From the NCBI RefSeq assembly GCF_945859685.1, contig NC_079149.1, forward strand, positions 37,103,136-37,167,135: a stretch of DNA of 64,000 nt, written 5' to 3'. The position numbers and the translations under genes are program-made. Below the pieces are notes generated by a model that worked only from the letters and a program-made list of their open reading frames with translations, was not told the origin of the DNA and ran no database searches. Source of the DNA: Eupeodes corollae. Taxonomy: Eukaryota > Arthropoda > Insecta > Diptera > Syrphidae. How positions within the stretch are numbered: position 1 is the first letter of the stretch; the number at the start of each line of letters is the position of its first letter. This document shows positions 59,276-64,000 of this stretch, one piece after another.

Positions 59276-61964
59276 TTAAGAAAACAATTGATTAATTAAT
59301 GGATTGTCAGGAATTTCGCAATTTCGCAAAAATGAATTCTTAAGTTTAACTATTCTTTCAGAGATCATTTCAACATTTGCTCTGGCATGTAAGTCCAGTG
59401 TAGAATGATATCGAGAAAGATTAAGCATCATTTTACGTAACTTGTTCTGTGAAATTTGAAGTTTTTTAAGATGACTTTTGGAACAATTTCCCCACACTTG
59501 GCATCCATAGAGAAGGATTGCTTGAAATATTACCTTGTGAATTATTATTTTGTTAGTGTTGTTTAAACATGACTTTCTATTTATAAATGGATATAGCATA
59601 TTGATTGCTATGCTTACTTTGTGCAGCGTTTGAACAATATGTTCCTTAAATGTAAGTTTTTGGTCTAGATAAACCCCTAAATACTTCACACTGGAGTCCC
59701 ATTTGACATTAACACCATTAACAATAATCTGATTACTGGGGAGATAGCAAGACTTTCTTTTTCGGCTAAAAAAGATAGCTTGTAATTTCTCAGCATTCAG
59801 CTTAATTTTCCACATTTGATAATAATGCATCATAAGTTCAAGTGCATGTTGTAAATTTGTCTCAATGTTGAGACTAAATTCATGCGATGAAAAGATGCCA
59901 GTATCGTCAGCGAATATTGCTATTTCACATTCTTGCAGTTTGGGAATATCAGATGTGTAGATGTTGTATAAAAAAGGACCCAATACTGATCCTTGCGGAA
60001 CACCTGCATTAACATTGTAAGAAATTGAAGGACAATTATTAACATAAACACTAAAACAACGGTTAGAGAGAAAACTTTGAATAATTTTGACCAGATAAAT
60101 GGGAAAAAAAATGTACCATCTTGTGGACAATCCCATCATGCCACACTGAGTCAAAAGCCTTTTCTATATCTAGTAAAACAAGGCCAGTTGATTTACCTAG
60201 GGAACGATTTTTCTTGACATGTTCACATACTCTTAAAATTTGATGAGAAGTGCTGTGATGCATCCTAAATCCAAATTGTTCATTTGGAAAAATATGTAAG
60301 TTTTCAACGATTTGCAAAATTTTACATTTAATAATTTTTTCTAATATTTTACTTAGACAACTAAGCAAACTAATCGGTCGATAGCTAGTAGGGAGTTTTG
60401 GAGGTTTCCCAGGTTTTGGAATTGGTATGACTTTCGCCTTTTTCCATGTCATTGGGAAATACTGCATTTTAAGACATGCATTTATCAAAAAGGTAAGATA
60501 TATAAGGCCTGCTTTAGGTAGATTTTTTATATAAATATTTTTAATTTTGTCTAGTCCATCAGATTTCCTAGATTTAAGGTTGGAAACTACATGTTCAACA
60601 TCCTGCCTATTTACAAACTGATCCCTAGGAGTATCGATGTTTTGTGAGTTTATAATGCTCAATGTTTGACTCACAAGATTTTGAGTTGTGACATCACTGA
60701 GGTGTTGTGACACGGTATGATTGTTCAAAAATGATGAGGCCAATAAATTAGCTTTATTTGAGTCTTGATAAACCACTTCGTTTCCATTATTCATATTTGG
60801 AATTCGTCTATTTTTGTTTTTTATAATTTTGACTATATTCCAAAAGGGTTTTTCATTTTTTTCCAATTTACTTAATTTATCGTTCCAATTTCTATTTCTG
60901 TGTTTAACAATTTCTTCATTAATCTTTTTTTTATATAATTTAGTTTGATCACGATATTCTGGTAATCGATAACGTTGCCATTGCCTGTTGAAGTAACTTC
61001 TCTGACGTATTAATTCCAGAATGTGTTCAGGCATTTTAGCAGAAAAAGGTTTTTTAGACTTTTTTGGTATACATGATTGCACCGTGTCAAGAATTTGATT
61101 AGAGAAAGTATTGACATGCATATCAATATCTTCTCTACAGCGCACTCTATCTAAGTCTGTAGAGACTGTTCTAAGTTTAGATTTAATTTCTGATCTAAAA
61201 CGGCACCAATTAGCATTTTTAAGATCCAAAAAGTATTCTTCTCTTTGTTCAACCAATTCATTCATCTTGCATAGAACTGGAATGTGATCAGAACTTAAAT
61301 CATTGATTGTCTCAGGCTGATTAAAAAACGAAGGTGTATTTGTTATGAACAAATCCAGAACTGATGGACTTCCCCTTGACCCAGACGGAAAATAGGTTGG
61401 ACTAAACGGAAACAACATGGAATACGGATACAAGCACGACATACTGACAAGAACATTACCCCACGAGTTTGCACGAACACAACCCCAGTCCCTATGCCTA
61501 CAATTTAGGTCACCTCCAATTATATAGTTCTCATTTCTTATTAATAATTTTCTAAGATCTCTCTTAAAATACATTCTTTTTTCTTCATTAGAGTTTTTAC
61601 CAGGAAAATATACACAGAACATTTTTAACGTTAAATGATTCCTCAATCTTACCTCAATACCAACATTTTCTATTAAACGAGTCCTCACAACGGGCAAGAG
61701 AAAATGTTGAATTGATTTTTTTATTAAAATTGCTACACCTCCACCTCTTTGATCTATTCGATCTACACGGTAGCATTTATAATTTGGGGTGGAAAAAACT
61801 ATATCTGAACTTAACCATGTTTCTGTTACAAAAGCTATATCGATTTTCTTGTGGTTCAAAAAATTTAAAAATTCGATTCTTTTATTTCTAATGCCTTTGG
61901 CATTCCATGTTATAATATTTAAGTTATAATCTAGCATATTATTTGTTAATATATTACTTGACAT
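59276..61964 (-). pseudogene. ORF2 of the Jockey-type element: AP endonuclease + reverse transcriptase, one frameshift
   Basis: ORF2 starts with ATG at 61964, overlapping the ORF1 stop by 11 nt. Residues 1-230 form the endonuclease: ITWNAKGIRNKR (Asn21), VTETWLSS (Glu48), GGDLNCRHRDWG (Asp152, Asn154) and LSSDHIPV (Asp226, His227) are all present. RT follows: WKKAKVIPIPKPGKPP, SYRPISLLSCLSKILEK, GLVLLDIEKAFDSVWHDG (catalytic Asp), NAGVPQGSVLGPFLYNIY and IAIFADDTGIFSS (FADD box). The C terminus reads GCQVWGNCS to LINQLFS. There is no RNase H. The frame changes once, within an 8-base A run at 60104-60111 (T run in sense). The product would be about 895 residues, normal for the clade. The protein nicks target DNA and primes reverse transcription there. 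Whether the shift is real or a sequencing error cannot be decided here. Confidence 0.93.
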
Positions 61965-63231
61965 TGGAATATAAAAACTTAGTAGCTAACTGTGCGATAG
62001 CTTGAAATTGATCTTGTTTTGTTTTACATACACTTAATTTATTTATCATCTCCATTACCAAAGTATTAAGCTCTTCCATCGAGAATAACTCACCACACGG
62101 AGCAGGCGTTTGTTTGTTTTGATCAGCTGCACTTGGTTGTGTATTCACCACAGGTGTTATATTTTCCCATGTATTTTTTATTGTAAGATTGTTGTGCTGT
62201 ACTTGTCTTCCATTCATACGTTGGGGTAAAGCTGGGAAATCATCCATTGACAGATGAGAAGAGTTGAACCTCTGTATGTTGGCGACATTAGTGATCTTTG
62301 GCTGATCGTGAGCTTGGGAACGATGACTTGCTTTATTTGAGAGCTTTTGTCTCATTTCCAGATATCTCATTCTAATTGCACATGCGCTGTCAGTTGATTT
62401 GTGCTTCTCGCTGCAGTTTGCACATTTAAGAACTTCAGTGTTTGTACATTCTTCGGTCTTGTGAGAAGCTGCGCATATGGAACAATATGTTCTCACATGG
62501 CAATGTTTCTCGCCATGACCCAAACAGTTGGCAGTTTCTGCATTGAGTCAAATGATTTTTTGCTTGCGTTGATATGACCAATTGATTTGTGTGCGAAATA
62601 TGGATTTAATTTTTTTTTTAAGTTCATAAAGTTTAATAGAGCCACTTTTAAGAGATACTATGTAGAACGTATCTGTATATTGTTCGTAGTTTTTGGTGAT
62701 TTTTTTCACTTCTTTGCATAATAGACCAAGATTTATTAGTTCATTTTTTAACACGGTAGTTTCTAATTCATTTAAACCATATAATATAACTTTAAAAGCT
62801 TTTTCACTTTTTAATGCATGAGTGAAGTACTGACAGTTGTCTGTCTTTAATTTTTCAAGTACTAAGTTATATGAATCGATTGATTCGCACATTATTTTGA
62901 TGCCAATTGACATTTTTTTAATGGAATAGTCGGAAACACTAATGGTTTTTCATCGATGCATGCACATATTCACAAGATTTTTGTAATAGTTTAATGGGAG
63001 GAATTTGCACTCTTTTAGATGGTTGGTTTGGCGACTCGGAATCATCCATTTTTCGGTTTCTTTTTCATTGTCGGTGTCACTATCCGGCAAGCATTGTAAG
63101 GGGCTCCAGTAGTTACCTCTGGAGTCCCTTTTATTCGCATTCATAGCTATTTTTTTCCGAAAATTACTGTCCGAGGACATTAAGTTGTCCTCAGAAATAG
63201 GTGATCTCGCGCGTTTATTAATATTGAACAA
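61954..63231 (-). pseudogene. ORF1 (gag-like, PRE_C2HC + zinc knuckles) of the Jockey-type element, three defects
   Basis: ORF1 starts with ATG at 63231 and ends with TAA at 61956-61954, a nominal 425 codons. The first about 93 residues are polar (KRARSPISED). A central region (KAFKVILYGLNELETTVLKN near 62800) resembles the PRE_C2HC domain that precedes zinc knuckles in such proteins. Cys-His knuckles follow (CHVRTYCSICAASHKTEEC, then CANCSEKHKSTDSAC). Gag-like ORF1 proteins bind the element RNA. Defects: an in-frame TGA at 62952-62950, and a shift at the T6 run 62556-62561 that appears compensated at the CCC run 62519-62521. Between those two points the first knuckle (CRNCQLFG) is only readable in another frame. 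Confidence 0.88.
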
Positions 63232-63271
63232 AAAAAAAAATCACGATTAGAGTTAGAGATTGCTTGACAAG

Positions 63272-63277
63272 ACGTCT
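63272..63277 (-). promoter_or_regulatory. downstream promoter element (AGACGT) of the Jockey-type element
   Basis: AGACGT lies at +28 to +33 relative to A63304, a full match to the DPE consensus RGWYVT at the one spacing at which DPE works. Together with the initiator this makes a complete TATA-less core promoter. Confidence 0.8.
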
Positions 63278-63301
63278 TGCTTTATCAAAAGCTCCTTTAT
63301 G

Positions 63302-63306
63302 ACTGA
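63302..63306 (-). promoter_or_regulatory. initiator (TCAGT) at the 5' end of the Jockey-type element
   Basis: The element begins TCAGTC on its sense strand, matching the arthropod initiator TCAKTY. A at 63304 would be +1. Initiators at the very first bases are typical of internally promoted Jockey-type elements. Confidence 0.75.
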
Positions 63307-63319
63307 TTGAATAAGACCA
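63307..63319 (+). repeat. target-site duplication, right copy, Jockey-type element
   Basis: This is an exact copy of 58454-58466, preceded by the first base of the element (63306) and followed by the remainder of the interrupted satellite unit. Confidence 0.95.
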
Positions 63320-64000
63320 ATTTTTACAACAAGTTATGGGAAAAAAAGCATGTTCAAACTTTAAATGCGAATATCTCGCTTAATATGCGTCCCAGAGGGT
63401 CAAAAGTCGGCAATTTTTGATCTCCATTATTTCTCGATCTAGACTACCTAGAGGGCTGAAATTTCCGGATTGTGATCTAGGAATCATTGCCTTTCCATTG
63501 CTGTGCCTATTTTTGAATAAGACCAATTTTACAACAAGTTATGGGCAAAAATACATGTTCAAACTTTAAATGCGAATATCTCGCTTAATATGCGTCCCAG
63601 AGGGTCAAAAGTCGGCAATTTTTTGATCTCCATTATTTCTCGATCTAGACTACCTAGAGGGCTGAAATTTCAGGATTGTGATCTAGGAATCATTGCCTTT
63701 CCATTGCTGTGCCTATCTTTGAATAAGACCAATTTTACAACAAGTTATGGCAAAAATGCATGTTCAAACTTTAAATGCGAATATCTCGCTTAATATGCGT
63801 CCCAGAGGGTCAAAAGTCGGCAAGTTTTTGATCTCCATTATTTCTCGATCTAGACTACCTAGAGGGCTGAAATTTCAGGATTGTGATCTAGGAATCATTG
63901 CCTTTCCATTGCTGTGCCTTTCTTTGAATAAGACCAATTTTACAACAAGTTATGGGCAAAAATGCATGTTCAAACTTTAAATGCGAATATCTCGCTTAAT
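63307..64000 (+). repeat. 205-bp satellite array, continuation to the window end
   Basis: About 3.4 further units continue in the same orientation and phase. Variants TTTCCGGATT, CTATTTTTGAATAAG and AAAATACATG also occur together at 53.3-53.4 kb, about 26 units earlier once the retrotransposon is discounted. The array runs out of the window. Confidence 0.96.

Larger units (their letters stand above)
58467..63306 (-). mobile_element. near full-length Jockey-clade non-LTR retrotransposon inserted in the satellite
   Basis: The 4,840-bp element lies on the minus strand. From 5' to 3' it has a 75-bp 5' UTR with initiator and downstream promoter element, ORF1 (gag-like, zinc knuckles), ORF2 (AP endonuclease plus reverse transcriptase, no RNase H), an approximately 810-bp 3' UTR with a TTTA microsatellite, AATAAA, and a TATC tandem tail. 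Two ORFs, endonuclease plus RT without RNase H, and the promoter type all fit the Jockey clade. A perfect 13-bp target-site duplication and a complete 5' end point to a recent insertion. Defects are few: one TGA in ORF1, two compensating one-base shifts in ORF1, and one homopolymer shift in ORF2. Confidence 0.95.

Noticed and set aside
15557..63980. Many plus-strand open frames of 67-125 codons with the same peptide (ISIISRSRLPRGLKFQDCD...)
   Set aside because: They are the satellite unit read in one frame. The unit is 205 bp, not a multiple of three, so the frame shifts each unit, and there is no codon-level conservation.

Overview
The window looks like a piece of an insect genome, almost certainly a fly (Diptera). 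It holds one recognisable host gene, a 189-codon homologue of the Drosophila calcium- and integrin-binding protein Cib2 (CG9236). The rest is a dense patchwork of non-LTR retrotransposons and a long satellite array. No bacterial, viral or CRISPR-type feature was seen, and no RNA gene other than tRNA-derived SINE remnants.

Region 1 (about 0.7-11.4 kb) is Cib2 on the minus strand. I reconstructed four coding exons with consistent GT/AG splice sites: 11413-11363, 10882-10848, 1577-1312 and 982-765. They sum to 570 bp with no break. The second intron is about 9.3 kb and is filled with transposon debris: a degraded retrotransposon (element A) split by a second one (B copy 1) with a perfect 15-bp target-site duplication, a tRNA-derived SINE, two degraded minus-strand reverse-transcriptase fragments (D and D'), and a fragment of a second SINE.

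Region 2 (11.4-15.36 kb) is the 5' flank of Cib2. It holds a second copy of element B on the opposite strand and a reverse-transcriptase fragment (C) that stops where satellite DNA starts.

Region 3 (15.36-58.47 kb, resuming at 63.31 kb and running off the end) is a head-to-tail satellite with a 205-bp unit, about 209 units plus a 200-N scaffold gap at 20805-21004. Its left edge carries an inverted half-unit that makes a hairpin-like junction. Inside the array, diagnostic variants define a 615-bp trimer higher-order repeat, a roughly 7-unit repeat and several duplicated blocks. Sequence just right of the gap is full of one-base indels and probably under-polished.

Region 4 (58467-63306, minus strand) is one nearly full-length Jockey-clade retrotransposon inserted into the satellite. 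It has a perfect 13-bp target-site duplication, an initiator plus downstream promoter element at its 5' end, ORF1 (PRE_C2HC-like region and zinc knuckles), ORF2 (AP endonuclease and reverse transcriptase), a TTTA-rich 3' UTR and a TATC tail. Its few reading-frame defects are one TGA and single-base changes in homopolymers.

Together this is a conserved sensory/calcium gene lying about 4 kb from a satellite block, in what is probably pericentromeric or other heterochromatic sequence. Nothing here demonstrates a wholly new molecular system. The most unusual features are the structure of the satellite array, its inverted edge, and the young promoter-bearing retrotransposon inside it.
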